Origin: Sporomusa silvacetica DSM 10669
GTDB taxonomy: Bacteria; Bacillota; Negativicutes; Sporomusales; Sporomusaceae
NCBI RefSeq assembly: GCF_002257705.1
Contig: NZ_LSLK01000074.1
Span: 1-64,000, forward strand
Direction of reading: 5' to 3'
DNA length: 64,000 nt
Below are positions 35,941 to 44,827 of the stretch, piece after piece. The notes beneath the pieces were generated by a model that was given only the letters and a program-made list of their open reading frames with translations, made no database searches and was not told the DNA's origin. Position 1 is the stretch's first letter. Each line of letters begins with the position of its first letter. Both the position numbers and the translations under genes were made by a program.

Positions 35941-36035
35941 GATAAGACTTGGCTTGTGCCAATTCCTTTAGGACACTGGCAGAAGCCTTAGTCGTTCTAT
36001 CCAGGGAAAGTTAACCTTTCCATCTGGATAAAGCA
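35941..36035 (+). repeat. intergenic structured repeat, single A unit (copy 4)
   Basis: An A unit: GACTTGGCTTGTGCCAA head (last stem base changed), TTCCTTTAGGACACTGGCAG core, ATCCAGGGAAAG and CTTTCCATCTGGAT hairpin. It fills the space between phoB and the HU terminator. Confidence 0.75.
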
Positions 36036-36062
36036 AAAACCAGGTTCAAAAAACCTGGTTTA
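36036..36062 (-). terminator. HU terminator
   Basis: AAACCAGGTT and AACCTGGTTT pair around a short loop and are followed by TTGC on the minus strand, 24 nt past the HU stop. Confidence 0.75.
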
Positions 36063-36085
36063 TTCTAGTCTTGTCCACTTTAGCT

Positions 36086-36361
36086 TTACACGTTTACAGT
36101 ATCTTTTAATCCTTTTCCTGCTTTAAATACTGGGTTTTTGGAAGCTGGAATAGTAATCTCGTTGCCAGTTTGTGGATTACGTCCTTTGCGTTCCTCGCGA
36201 GTCTTCACTTCAAAAGTGCCAAATCCAATAATTTGCACTTTATCATCATTGGCTAGGGCCTCTTCAATAGCGGCGAATACAGAATTAATAGCTTTCTCGG
36301 CATCCTTTTGAGTCATATCAGCTTTTTGGGCTACTGCTTTAACCAGGTCAGTTTTATTCAC
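36086..36361 (-). CDS. hupB: DNA-binding protein HU
   Basis: 91-residue nucleoid protein that bends DNA non-specifically. N-terminal helices NKTDLVKAVAQKADMTQKDA, then GFGTFEVKTREERKGRNPQTG with the arm and the tip sequence ETTIPASKNPVF-like ITIPASKNPVFKAGKGL. The start is GTG with GGGGG eight nt upstream. It lies between mazG and the phosphate island, as hup genes often lie after mazG in Clostridia. Confidence 0.97.
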   Translation of the reverse strand: MNKTDLVKAVAQKADMTQKDAEKAINSVFAAIEEALANDDKVQIIGFGTFEVKTREERKGRNPQTGNEITIPASKNPVFKAGKGLKDTVNV

Positions 36362-36455
36362 AATCGTGTCCCCCTAACATAAATCGATTACGATTAGCTT
36401 TATTCGCTACGTAATTTTTTATTCCTGCTATGATTAAAAAAAATGGCAAAAAAAC

Positions 36456-37925
36456 TCATCCAGCGATTTCTTTTTTCTTGGCTTCTTCCCACAACACATC
36501 AAGATCAGCCAAAATCGTATTTTCCCAGGCTATACCTTGCTCTTTGAGCTTAGCCTCAATATAATTAAACCGCCGCCTGAATTTATTATTTGTGCGGTTA
36601 AGTGCGGTCTCTGGATCGATACCCATAAACCGGGCCAAATTGACAACAGCAAATAGCACATCACCTAATTCGTCTTCCGTCTTCTGAGCGCGCTCAGCTT
36701 CAGGCAGCGCCGCTGCCTCTTTCAATTCGCCCAGTTCTTCGGCTATCTTGTCCCATACCGGACCAATATCATCCCAGTCAAAACCAACCTTAGCCGCCTT
36801 GGCTTGCAGTTTGTAAGCCGCCATAAGGGTAGGCAGGCCGATAGGAATACCATCAAGCACCCCTATCCTTTCGCCAGCCTTTTCCTGTTTTTTAATCTGG
36901 TCCCAATTAACAACAACTTCAGCCGCATCACGCACGGTTATTTTCCCAAACACATGCGGATGGCGACGCACCATTTTCTCGGTAACTGTATCCACCACAT
37001 CCTGCATGGTAAAACCGCCGCTTTCTTCGGCCAAACGCGCATGGAATACAATCTGGAGCAATAAATCGCCAAGTTCTTCACATAACTTAACACCATCAGC
37101 CAATTCAATGGCTTCCAGTACTTCATACACCTCTTCCACAATATAACGGCGCAGACTGAGATGTGTCTGTTCAATATCCCAGACGCATCCACCAGGCGAG
37201 CGCAGGCGGGCCATTACATCAACCACCGGGTCAAGCGAAAATAGCTTACTGCGCGCCGGACGATGCGGTACATATACACTAGTAAGATGATCAATGCCAT
37301 TAAGCCGGTCAAGTTCAAACAACATTATCTTGGTTATCTGTTCTTCCGGTAAACCCAGATGACGAACAACAGTAACCTGGTATTCGTCTCCAAAACAATC
37401 CATTAATGCTAACTTAGCATCTGACGCTACCTGGCGGCTATATACCTGGGTAATAATTAAACCAGTCACAAGATCAGGTGGTAAAAGCGCCAAATCAGCC
37501 GCATCCACAATGGTTACACCAGAGATTGGATCTACACCCAGTCTTGTATACAGTATCTCTAAAAAACTCATGGCCGGAATAATAGTAAAGCTTACCCCGG
37601 CTTCCCTGGCCTGTGCACTAATTAACTCTACCGTTTTTTCCGCTACCAGCGGACTGCCGGGAACGGCATATACAATATCCTGTCCTTGCTTTGCTTTTTC
37701 AATCACAGCAGCAGCAATTTGCTGATACAGACTGGCAAAGTCTTCGGCTTGCTCATACAAATAGTCAAAGCTGGAAAAGCTAACCCCGCGTGCTTTAAGC
37801 GTATCTACACAGGGATGCTTGGCCGTACGCAGCAATAGCGGTCCGTTCCCGTTCAATAGTTCCCACGTTTCCAGTGTTATGTGCTTAAAGCTGCCAGGAC
37901 CAAGTCCGACAATAGTGATTCCCAT
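36456..37925 (-). CDS. mazG: bifunctional tetrapyrrole-methylase-like/MazG nucleotide pyrophosphohydrolase (YabN)
   Basis: 489 residues. The N-terminal half (1-220) is a SAM-dependent methylase fold like the cobalt/tetrapyrrole methylases: ITIVGLGPGSFKHIT at the start, YAVPGSPLVAEKTVELI (about residue 87). The C-terminal half holds two MazG domains: LRSPGGCVWDIEQTHLSLRRYIVEE with EEVYEVLEA and ELGDLLLQIVFHA for metal binding, and a second ELGELKEA/ELGDVLFAVVNLARF near residue 430. It removes pyrophosphate from abnormal NTPs. It follows yabM after 3 nt. Confidence 0.93.
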   Translation of the reverse strand: MGITIVGLGPGSFKHITLETWELLNGNGPLLLRTAKHPCVDTLKARGVSFSSFDYLYEQAEDFASLYQQIAAAVIEKAKQGQDIVYAVPGSPLVAEKTVELISAQAREAGVSFTIIPAMSFLEILYTRLGVDPISGVTIVDAADLALLPPDLVTGLIITQVYSRQVASDAKLALMDCFGDEYQVTVVRHLGLPEEQITKIMLFELDRLNGIDHLTSVYVPHRPARSKLFSLDPVVDVMARLRSPGGCVWDIEQTHLSLRRYIVEEVYEVLEAIELADGVKLCEELGDLLLQIVFHARLAEESGGFTMQDVVDTVTEKMVRRHPHVFGKITVRDAAEVVVNWDQIKKQEKAGERIGVLDGIPIGLPTLMAAYKLQAKAAKVGFDWDDIGPVWDKIAEELGELKEAAALPEAERAQKTEDELGDVLFAVVNLARFMGIDPETALNRTNNKFRRRFNYIEAKLKEQGIAWENTILADLDVLWEEAKKKEIAG

Positions 37926-37928
37926 AGT

Positions 37929-39530
37929 TTATCGCCTCAACAGTCTTAATTTCGTTAAAATAACCGCCAATTTTCTACCTACCCGTGGTAATTGCTCAAT
38001 ATCGCGGACCGCGACCCCGCCAACCAATAAAATAACAATGCCGAATACCATCCCACCCACACTAATAGCTCCTAATGTAGCCACGCTATTATGGAGCGTT
38101 TGGCTCATTATAGCATCATAGCTTAAGAGCACAACAGCCCCCATGACAACAGAGGCTATGATAGTTTTAAAAGCATCCTTGATATTGAGACTAAAACCGA
38201 CATATCGGTAAACGAAAACCATATTTAAAAGTGCTGCCACGCCAAAATCAGCGACTGTGGCCCAGGCGGCCCCCATAATACCCAAGGCCGGTATAGCAGT
38301 AAGTGTCCAACTCATAATAATTTTTACTACAGCCGAAACTCCCATATTGATAACAGGAATAGCCGTATGACCCAGCCCCTGCAGCACACCGGTTGTTACC
38401 TGATGTATGCCTAGAAGAAAAATACCGACCGCTAAAATGGCGATAGACATGCCCGCATTTGGCGTGCCATACAACATCAGCGAAATAGGTGTAGCTAGTA
38501 AACATAATCCCATAAAGCTAGGAATGGTAATCAGGTTGGAAATACGCATAGCCGTGGATATCCGCTGATAAATTAGCTGCTTATCACCAAGCGTAAAGGC
38601 CTCCGATACAGCCGGCACCAAACTTGCGGCAAGCGATGCCGTCAAAATTGTTGCCAAATTAACCAGTGGCACCGCCATACCGGTGAGATAACCAAACAAC
38701 TCGGTAGCCTGCTCTACAGTATAACCGGCCACTTCTAATCTAGCTGGCACAATTAAAAGATCAATATTTGATACCACTGGCAGCATGATATTCGCTAGTG
38801 ATACTGGTAAGGCCAGCTTTACAATTCGGCTGACAATACTAACACTAGATTCCTGGATAACCATCGGCTGGGTTTCCATCTTATGCTTAAAGCCTGGTTT
38901 ATGCCGCCAATAAAAATATAATAGTACCATCAATCCGGCGGCAGCACCAGGCCCGGCACCAAAGCTCGCTCCGGCTGCTGCAAACTCCAGACCATGCGGC
39001 AGCAGAATATAGGCAAAGGCAATCATTGTGACAACCCGGAAAAGTTGCTCAAAGATCTGGGAAACCGCCGTGGGTGTCATCATCTGCAGCCCCTGAAAAT
39101 AACCTCGATAACTGGATAGTACGGTTACAAAGAAGATGGCTGGAGCCAATGCAGCAATGGCATAGTAAGCACGGGCATCACGGACAAAGTGATGTTCAAT
39201 CAGCCACCCGGCACCGTAGTACAAAAGAAAGGTAAACACAATGCCGGTAATCGCCAATACCCCTAACGAAATCCGAAAAACGCGATTTGCGCCGCGGTAA
39301 TCACTGCGAGCCAGTTTTTCAGCTACAATGATGGAAATAGCCACCGGAATACCAGCTGATGAGATACTGAGCGCCAATAAGTAAATAGGATAAGCCATTT
39401 GGTACAGGCCTACCCCCTCGCCGCCCAACAGACGGGATAGTAAAATGCGGTTAACTGAGCCGATAATTTTAACAACAATTCCGGCTACTGTCAAAATCAA
39501 CGCACCTTTTAAAAATGTATCTTTACTCAA
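37929..39530 (-). CDS. yabM: MATE/MVF-type polysaccharide flippase, YabM/SpoVB family
   Basis: About 533 residues with 14 predicted membrane segments; opens STFLKGALILTVAG-like (SKDTFLKGALILTVAGIVVKIIGSVNRI), the family start. In B. subtilis the paralogues SpoVB and YtgP/YabM move lipid-linked glycan precursors across the membrane. The conserved LLGGEGVGLYQMAYP follows residue 32. The start is uncertain: a TTG at 39530 gives the family-typical N terminus, a TTG at 39551 adds seven residues. Order spoVT-yabM-mazG as in B. subtilis. Confidence 0.85.
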   Translation of the reverse strand: MSKDTFLKGALILTVAGIVVKIIGSVNRILLSRLLGGEGVGLYQMAYPIYLLALSISSAGIPVAISIIVAEKLARSDYRGANRVFRISLGVLAITGIVFTFLLYYGAGWLIEHHFVRDARAYYAIAALAPAIFFVTVLSSYRGYFQGLQMMTPTAVSQIFEQLFRVVTMIAFAYILLPHGLEFAAAGASFGAGPGAAAGLMVLLYFYWRHKPGFKHKMETQPMVIQESSVSIVSRIVKLALPVSLANIMLPVVSNIDLLIVPARLEVAGYTVEQATELFGYLTGMAVPLVNLATILTASLAASLVPAVSEAFTLGDKQLIYQRISTAMRISNLITIPSFMGLCLLATPISLMLYGTPNAGMSIAILAVGIFLLGIHQVTTGVLQGLGHTAIPVINMGVSAVVKIIMSWTLTAIPALGIMGAAWATVADFGVAALLNMVFVYRYVGFSLNIKDAFKTIIASVVMGAVVLLSYDAIMSQTLHNSVATLGAISVGGMVFGIVILLVGGVAVRDIEQLPRVGRKLAVILTKLRLLRR

Positions 39531-39650
39531 TACCGAGTCATTCCTCTCCAAATCTGGTCTCTATTTGACCACTTTACCTATTATAGCAAAATCTACCTGC
39601 CATTAAAACCATAATTAACGAACCGTAATGAATACGCTAAAATAATATAA

Positions 39651-39689
39651 AAGTAGCGAACTTAACAGGAGTGTTATTGTCCGCTACTT
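39651..39689 (-). terminator. spoVT terminator
   Basis: AAGTAGCG and CGCTACTT pair as the outer stem with a partly paired inner part, followed by TTATATT on the minus strand, 18 nt after the spoVT stop. Confidence 0.65.
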
Positions 39690-39706
39690 CGCCTATTGTG
39701 TAACTA

Positions 39707-40273
39707 TTATTGAGCCATTTGTTTTGCCAAAAATCCTGCTGCTGTTTCGGCTAGCTTAACCTCCATATCGGTCATTTGTATTCCCGGTTCCTTGGAGCAG
39801 ATAATAACAGCACCAATGGCATCCCCTTCAACAAGAATGGGGGCAATGACTTCAGCTGTGAATTTACAGGTTTCATCATCTTCGCATTGGGAGGCGCAAT
39901 CTTGACAATGTTTGGACTCACCAGGATTGCTGATTAAAGCAGTTTTACGTTCCTCCATTACTTTCTCCACTGCTGGGCCGAGGGGCTTGCTCAAAAACTC
40001 CTTTTTAGCGCCACCCGCAACTGCGACAACATTATCACGATCTGCAATCAAGATAATATGTCCAATAGCCTCAAACAGGGATTCAGCATACTCCTTGGCA
40101 AAATCCCCCAATTCCCCGACCAGCGAGTATTTCTTTAGAATAACCTCGCCCTCACGGTCGACATATATTTCTAGAGGATCGCCTTCACGGATTCTAAGAG
40201 TTCGTCTAATTTCTTTGGGTATTACAACCCGGCCTAGATCATCAATTCTGCGTACAATTCCAGTTGCCTTCAC
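39707..40273 (-). CDS. spoVT: stage V sporulation protein T
   Basis: Sigma-G-dependent regulator of forespore genes. 188 residues. The N-terminal AbrB swapped-hairpin DNA-binding domain (KATGIVRRIDDLGRVVIPKEIRRTLRI) spans 1-50; the C-terminal GAF domain (55-185) contains IGHIILIADRDNVVAVAGGAKKE. A cysteine-rich insert SKHCQDCASQCEDDETCKF (about residue 120) is seen in clostridial SpoVT. It lies between mfd and yabM as in Bacillus. Confidence 0.96.
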   Translation of the reverse strand: MKATGIVRRIDDLGRVVIPKEIRRTLRIREGDPLEIYVDREGEVILKKYSLVGELGDFAKEYAESLFEAIGHIILIADRDNVVAVAGGAKKEFLSKPLGPAVEKVMEERKTALISNPGESKHCQDCASQCEDDETCKFTAEVIAPILVEGDAIGAVIICSKEPGIQMTDMEVKLAETAAGFLAKQMAQ

Positions 40274-40340
40274 CAGTATCCCCCTTTCTATAGCTTTTGC
40301 AAACTAACCTTAATTCGAGACAATTTGAAGAGTGAACTCG

Positions 40341-40369
40341 TTTCAGGTGGAGAGTCTACTCCACTTGAA
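40341..40369 (-). other. hairpin in the mfd-spoVT intergenic region
   Basis: TTCAGGTGGAG and CTCCACTTGAA pair (one wobble). A GCCGCC/GGCG hairpin follows at 40376-40391, then a CGAGAGAC...TTGACTCGTG string that recurs at 46900-46925. The 263-nt stretch may hold the mfd terminator and spoVT promoter. No gene is seen here. Confidence 0.4.
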
Positions 40370-40536
40370 CTAACGCCGCCTATAAGGCGAGAGACTTGAC
40401 TCGTGTGCTAAGATAAATCAGATAATACCTTGCAAGGCGACAGTAAATATCTTACTCGTTCATTGATAGTAGTATATATCTGGGTGATGTGTTTTATTCA
40501 TTTTTCTGCCTGCAAAACCAACGTATAAGTTACCAC

Positions 40537-43500
40537 TTATTTCGAATCTGTAACTCCTGACAAACAGGTAAATAACTTCATCAATACCTCTATTAGCGGC
40601 AGGTTTAGGCGGGAAGTAGTAAGGCGCATGGTATCCGGTGGTCCGGGAAGAAAGGACAACTTACCGGGAAAAAGTTCCCTGGCTTTAACTAAGCCGTCGT
40701 CAGCCACATTAGGCGTATCACCAAAGGAAATTTCCACACGCCCACCCCGTTCAGCGATCAATCGAACACCCAACTGGCGTGCCAAGTTCTTGAGCCGGGC
40801 AACACCTAAAAGATTGGTAACCGGTAGCGGCGGCTCGCCAAAGCGATCAATAAGCTCATCAATAAGTTCAGTTAAATGCGCTTCCTGGCGAATAGCAGCG
40901 ATACGCTGGTATATTTCAATCTTGTGCATAGCATCACTGATATAATCACCGGTAAGATAAGCATCAAGCGTAAGTTCTATTGTCGGTTCAGGCGGCGGCA
41001 AGACTATTTTACCTGTTTTTAGCTCCTCAACAGCTTCATCTAACAACCGGCAGTACATCTCAAATCCAACACTGACAATATGGCCATGCTGCTCTCGTCC
41101 TAAAAGATTACCGGCTCCCCGTATCTCCAAATCCCGCATGGCGATTTTGAAACCCGAACCAAGCTCAGCAAACTCTTTGATGGCCTGGAGCCGTTTTTCG
41201 GCTACCTCAGTTAATACTTTATCCTGACGATAGGTAAAGTAAGCATAAGCCATCCGATGTGAGCGGCCAACCCGCCCGCGCATTTGATACAGCTGAGACA
41301 AACCGAAATGATCGGCATCATAAATAATAATGGTATTGGCATTAGATACATCTAATCCATTTTCAATAATGCTTGTGCATAGTAAGACATCGTCATGACC
41401 TTCATAAAAATCAAGCATAACCTGCTCTAAGAGTTCCTCTGGCATCTGGCCATGACCTGTTTTAATGGTGGCATCTGGCAATATTTCTGTCAGACGCTGA
41501 CGTATTTTATCAATAGTTTGTACCCGGTTATAAACAAAATACACTTGCCCGCCGCGTTTCAATTCTCGGACAATGGCCTCACGAATAATTTCCTCATTAT
41601 ATTCAACAACATAGCTTTGCACCGGAAACCGATCCTCGGGTGGGGTTTCAATAATACTCATATCCCGAGCCCCCACCAATGACATGTGTAATGTGCGTGG
41701 GATGGGGGTAGCGCTTAAAGTAAGCACATCCAGATTAGCACGCCACCTCTTCATCTTTTCCTTTTGCGCCACACCAAAACGCTGTTCTTCATCAACAATT
41801 AAGAGGCCAATATCCTTAAATATCACATCTGACTGCAAAATTCGGTGCGTGCCAATAAGGACATCCACTTGACCCATCGCCACTTTTTGCAAAGTGGCCT
41901 TTTGCTCGCGGGCGCTGCGAAAACGGCTGATAACGTCAACTACAGTACCAAAATCGGCAAAGCGTGAGCTAAAGGTCTGGAAATGCTGCTGTGCAAGCAC
42001 AGTCGTCGGTACTAGCACCGCCACTTGCTTGCCACCCATAACAGCTTTAAAGGCAGCGCGAATAGCCACTTCAGTCTTGCCAAAGCCCACATCACCACAT
42101 AACAGACGATCCATAGGCCGCGACTGTTCCATATCATGCTTAACCTCGGCAATAGCCTGCAGTTGATCTGGTGTTTCTTCATAAGCAAACGCGTCCTCGA
42201 ATTCCTGTTGCCAAGGTGTGTCTGGGCCAAAAGTATACCCTACTTGCAGCTGACGCTTGGCGTAAAGTGCGATAAGCTCCTTGGCCATGTCGGCTACAGC
42301 CGCTTTGGCTTTGGTCTTAACCTTCAGCCAGTCGCTGCCACCCATCTTGCTAAGGCGGGGCACATCACCCTCAGAACCAATATACTTCTGTAACTGCCCC
42401 ACCTGATCGGTGGGCACATATAATTTATCATCGCCGGCGTAGCGAATATGGAGATAGTCCTTATGAACCCCCCCCACTTCCAATGTTTCTACCCCAACAT
42501 ATTTGCCAATACCATGATTAACATGAACAACATAGTCACCAAGATTGATATCACGGAAATAAGTAATTTGCTGTTCTTTGCCCACGCGGAGCCGACGCTT
42601 TTTCTTTTGGCGTCCGAAGATATCAAACTCAGTCAGCACCACAAGCCTAGCCTGCGGGAATTCAAAGCCACCTGACAGCGCGCCTGTAAGTACCACAACA
42701 GCACCCGGTATAAGCGGCATGGCCCCGGACTGAGGCATAATCGCGGTAATCCCCTCATCGGCTAGATTCCGCTCAATATTAACAGCCTTATCCTGACTGG
42801 ACATAAATATGACAATATTATACCGTTTATCCTGCCAGCTTTTTATTTCCGCAATCAGCAGCTCAATCTGTCGGTGAAAAGGCGCAATCCCCTTGGCTGT
42901 AATGCTAATAATCTCGGTTGGCTGCGTATGAGGAATCTTTTGCAACAATAAGGATAGATAAATTACATTATATGCCTGGCAAGCTGCTACCAGCTCGGCC
43001 CAGGCAAAAACCCGCCGCTTACTATCAGGATTTTCCTTAACCAGCTTGGTCATCTGTTCCCTAAGCCGTGCTGGCTCATCAAGTATTGTGGTAGCACTTG
43101 CCGGTAAATAAGACACAAATACAGCCGCTTTCCCACTGTGCTCGGTTTGTGTTAACGGCATAATATCGGCCAATACCAGATCTTGTACCGATCGCTGGCT
43201 AACCGGATCAAATTCACGCAGTGAATCAACCTCGTCACCAAACAGTTCAAGCCGGAGTGGTAAACTCCGGTTAACAGCAAATATATCGATAATGCCGCCG
43301 CGTACACTAAACTGACCAGCACTATCTACTTGGTCGACCCGTTCATAGCTGTATGCAACTAATGAGCCGATAAGCTCTTCCCGGCTTACCACACTGTCAC
43401 TATGTATTGTTATGCGGCTGTTTAAAAACTCTTGTTTGGGCAGAACCTTTTGCATCGCAGCTTCGGCAGTAGCCAAAACAATCAGCTTTTCGCCTCTGGC

Positions 43501-43845
43501 CAAACGATTCAAAACATCCATGCGTTTTGCCGCCAGTTCAACACTTTTGGCGGCAGCAGCAAAGGTCACCATATCAAGGGCCGGCAGTTCTACTATCGGC
43601 ACTTCTGGTAAGAGAACCGCAAAGTCAGTTCTAAACACATCAATCGCTTCATGATTAGCTGCTATAATTATAGTTGGGCGCGCAGCTGCCTGAAAAGCAG
43701 CCGCTAGAAACACACTCTTTTGCGTACCTGTAAGGCCATAAATCAAACTCTGTCCATCAGGTAACGAAAATGCTGCCTGAGCCTGGCGTAATGCTTTGTC
43801 CTCAGGTAAAGCGGTCAATAGCCTTAAACTTGTTTTTTCTCCCAT
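40537..43845 (-). CDS. mfd: transcription-repair coupling factor Mfd
   Basis: DNA translocase that pushes off stalled RNA polymerase and recruits UvrA to lesions. 1102 residues. A UvrB-like N-terminal module (1-340) contains SLIYGLTGTQKSVFLAAA. The RNA polymerase interaction domain has GDYVVHVNHGIGKYVGVE (about residue 475). The RecG-like motor has Walker A GDVGFGKTEVAIRAA (about residue 625), DEEQRFGV, SATPIPRTLHM and GRVGRS. The C-terminal TRCF domain ends the protein. ATG 43845. Confidence 0.97.
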   Translation of the reverse strand: MGEKTSLRLLTALPEDKALRQAQAAFSLPDGQSLIYGLTGTQKSVFLAAAFQAAARPTIIIAANHEAIDVFRTDFAVLLPEVPIVELPALDMVTFAAAAKSVELAAKRMDVLNRLARGEKLIVLATAEAAMQKVLPKQEFLNSRITIHSDSVVSREELIGSLVAYSYERVDQVDSAGQFSVRGGIIDIFAVNRSLPLRLELFGDEVDSLREFDPVSQRSVQDLVLADIMPLTQTEHSGKAAVFVSYLPASATTILDEPARLREQMTKLVKENPDSKRRVFAWAELVAACQAYNVIYLSLLLQKIPHTQPTEIISITAKGIAPFHRQIELLIAEIKSWQDKRYNIVIFMSSQDKAVNIERNLADEGITAIMPQSGAMPLIPGAVVVLTGALSGGFEFPQARLVVLTEFDIFGRQKKKRRLRVGKEQQITYFRDINLGDYVVHVNHGIGKYVGVETLEVGGVHKDYLHIRYAGDDKLYVPTDQVGQLQKYIGSEGDVPRLSKMGGSDWLKVKTKAKAAVADMAKELIALYAKRQLQVGYTFGPDTPWQQEFEDAFAYEETPDQLQAIAEVKHDMEQSRPMDRLLCGDVGFGKTEVAIRAAFKAVMGGKQVAVLVPTTVLAQQHFQTFSSRFADFGTVVDVISRFRSAREQKATLQKVAMGQVDVLIGTHRILQSDVIFKDIGLLIVDEEQRFGVAQKEKMKRWRANLDVLTLSATPIPRTLHMSLVGARDMSIIETPPEDRFPVQSYVVEYNEEIIREAIVRELKRGGQVYFVYNRVQTIDKIRQRLTEILPDATIKTGHGQMPEELLEQVMLDFYEGHDDVLLCTSIIENGLDVSNANTIIIYDADHFGLSQLYQMRGRVGRSHRMAYAYFTYRQDKVLTEVAEKRLQAIKEFAELGSGFKIAMRDLEIRGAGNLLGREQHGHIVSVGFEMYCRLLDEAVEELKTGKIVLPPPEPTIELTLDAYLTGDYISDAMHKIEIYQRIAAIRQEAHLTELIDELIDRFGEPPLPVTNLLGVARLKNLARQLGVRLIAERGGRVEISFGDTPNVADDGLVKARELFPGKLSFLPGPPDTMRLTTSRLNLPLIEVLMKLFTCLSGVTDSK

Positions 43846-43873
43846 AAAAACCTCATCCGTCCTGGTAGTACCA

Positions 43874-43902
43874 AAAGGGCTTTAGCCTAGGCTAAAGCCC
43901 TA
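43874..43902 (-). terminator. fin terminator
   Basis: AGGGCTTTAGCC and GGCTAAAGCCCT form a 12-bp perfect stem around TA, followed by TTTTGG on the minus strand, 41 nt after the fin stop and before mfd. Confidence 0.8.
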
Positions 43903-43942
43903 CATATTTATTTTTTATCTAATGCCATAAAGAACCTATATC

Positions 43943-44194
43943 TTAGTGAATATATCCTTTATTAATGGCTGACATACCTAGCGCGACGGTATCATCATCC
44001 AATCCTATAGCGGTTATGCAGCTGTCACACAGTGCTTTTACATAGATGGCATTTTGCGCGATGTCAGTCTTAATTATATCCTGACGTTCCTGGTCAGTCA
44101 AGCAATCAAAACCAAACTTAACTTCATCTACTGCTTCTACTTCTAATGTATCAATCAGTTCCCCGCAATATTCACAAGTATAAAAAATTTTCAT
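43943..44194 (-). CDS. fin: anti-sigma-F factor Fin (YabK)
   Basis: 83 residues. A zinc-ribbon layout with CEYCG at residues 8-12 and CDSC near residue 58, and the family text FGFDCLTDQERQDII between. In B. subtilis Fin is made in the forespore and turns off sigma-F so that sigma-G can take over; it lies directly before mfd there too, which supports the call. The ATG overlaps the stop of the upstream protease gene (ATGA), so the two are translationally coupled. Confidence 0.85.
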   Translation of the reverse strand: MKIFYTCEYCGELIDTLEVEAVDEVKFGFDCLTDQERQDIIKTDIAQNAIYVKALCDSCITAIGLDDDTVALGMSAINKGYIH

Positions 44195-44616
44195 GGGTTA
44201 TCCCCCCTCTTTCCTGAATTGTTAGCCGTTTTATTCGCTAATAGCCGAACAACAGCAACATTATATGCCAAATGAAGTGCAATACCGGCAGCTAACCCCA
44301 ACCACAGACTACTAGTCAGTATGAGAACGCCAGCACTACCTGCACCAAACAAACTATGCCCGACAATACTTAAAAACGATGCTGTAATTCCTCCACTTGT
44401 ACTCCTCTGCAGCCAGTCATAGCCAGCCTCAATAACACCAAATACTGTATGTACTGTAATAAGGTCAGCTCCCATATAATAAGCAAACAGCGTTTTGGCA
44501 GCTTCCTCAACAACCGGACCTGCACTAATAATACTTACTGGTCCCAAATAACGTAGGAAGAGACGGTTAAGCAAAAAACTCAAACCGGCCATAAGAATGG
44601 CAATAATATAGGCCAT
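44191..44616 (-). CDS. small PrsW/CPBP-like intramembrane protease
   Basis: 141 residues with about four or five membrane segments. It keeps the four PrsW-type motifs in order: VVEEAAK (about residue 36), VFGVIEAGYDW (about residue 58), SIVGHSLFGAGSAG (about residue 83) and LHLAYN (about residue 115), with the two glutamates and two histidines that form the site. PrsW cleaves anti-sigma factor RsiW in B. subtilis. GCGAGGAAAACC precedes ATG. It is coupled to fin, so a role in forespore signalling is possible; in B. subtilis the pth gene occupies this place. Confidence 0.65.
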   Translation of the reverse strand: MAYIIAILMAGLSFLLNRLFLRYLGPVSIISAGPVVEEAAKTLFAYYMGADLITVHTVFGVIEAGYDWLQRSTSGGITASFLSIVGHSLFGAGSAGVLILTSSLWLGLAAGIALHLAYNVAVVRLLANKTANNSGKRGDNP

Positions 44617-44827
44617 GGTTTTCCTCGCAGCAGCGTATATGCACTCTGTATATTTTTACATCGGTACAACGCCAGGACTATACTTATTATTCCCCGAAAA
44701 AACAGTTGTGTATACAAACGGCTGTTTCAGTTTTTTCATTTTATATGTTAATAGGCGACAGGAAAAAGCTGCAACCATAGCGAAATTAGTAAAAAATACA
44801 TAAACCAGTAATTTGGGAGGGATCATC

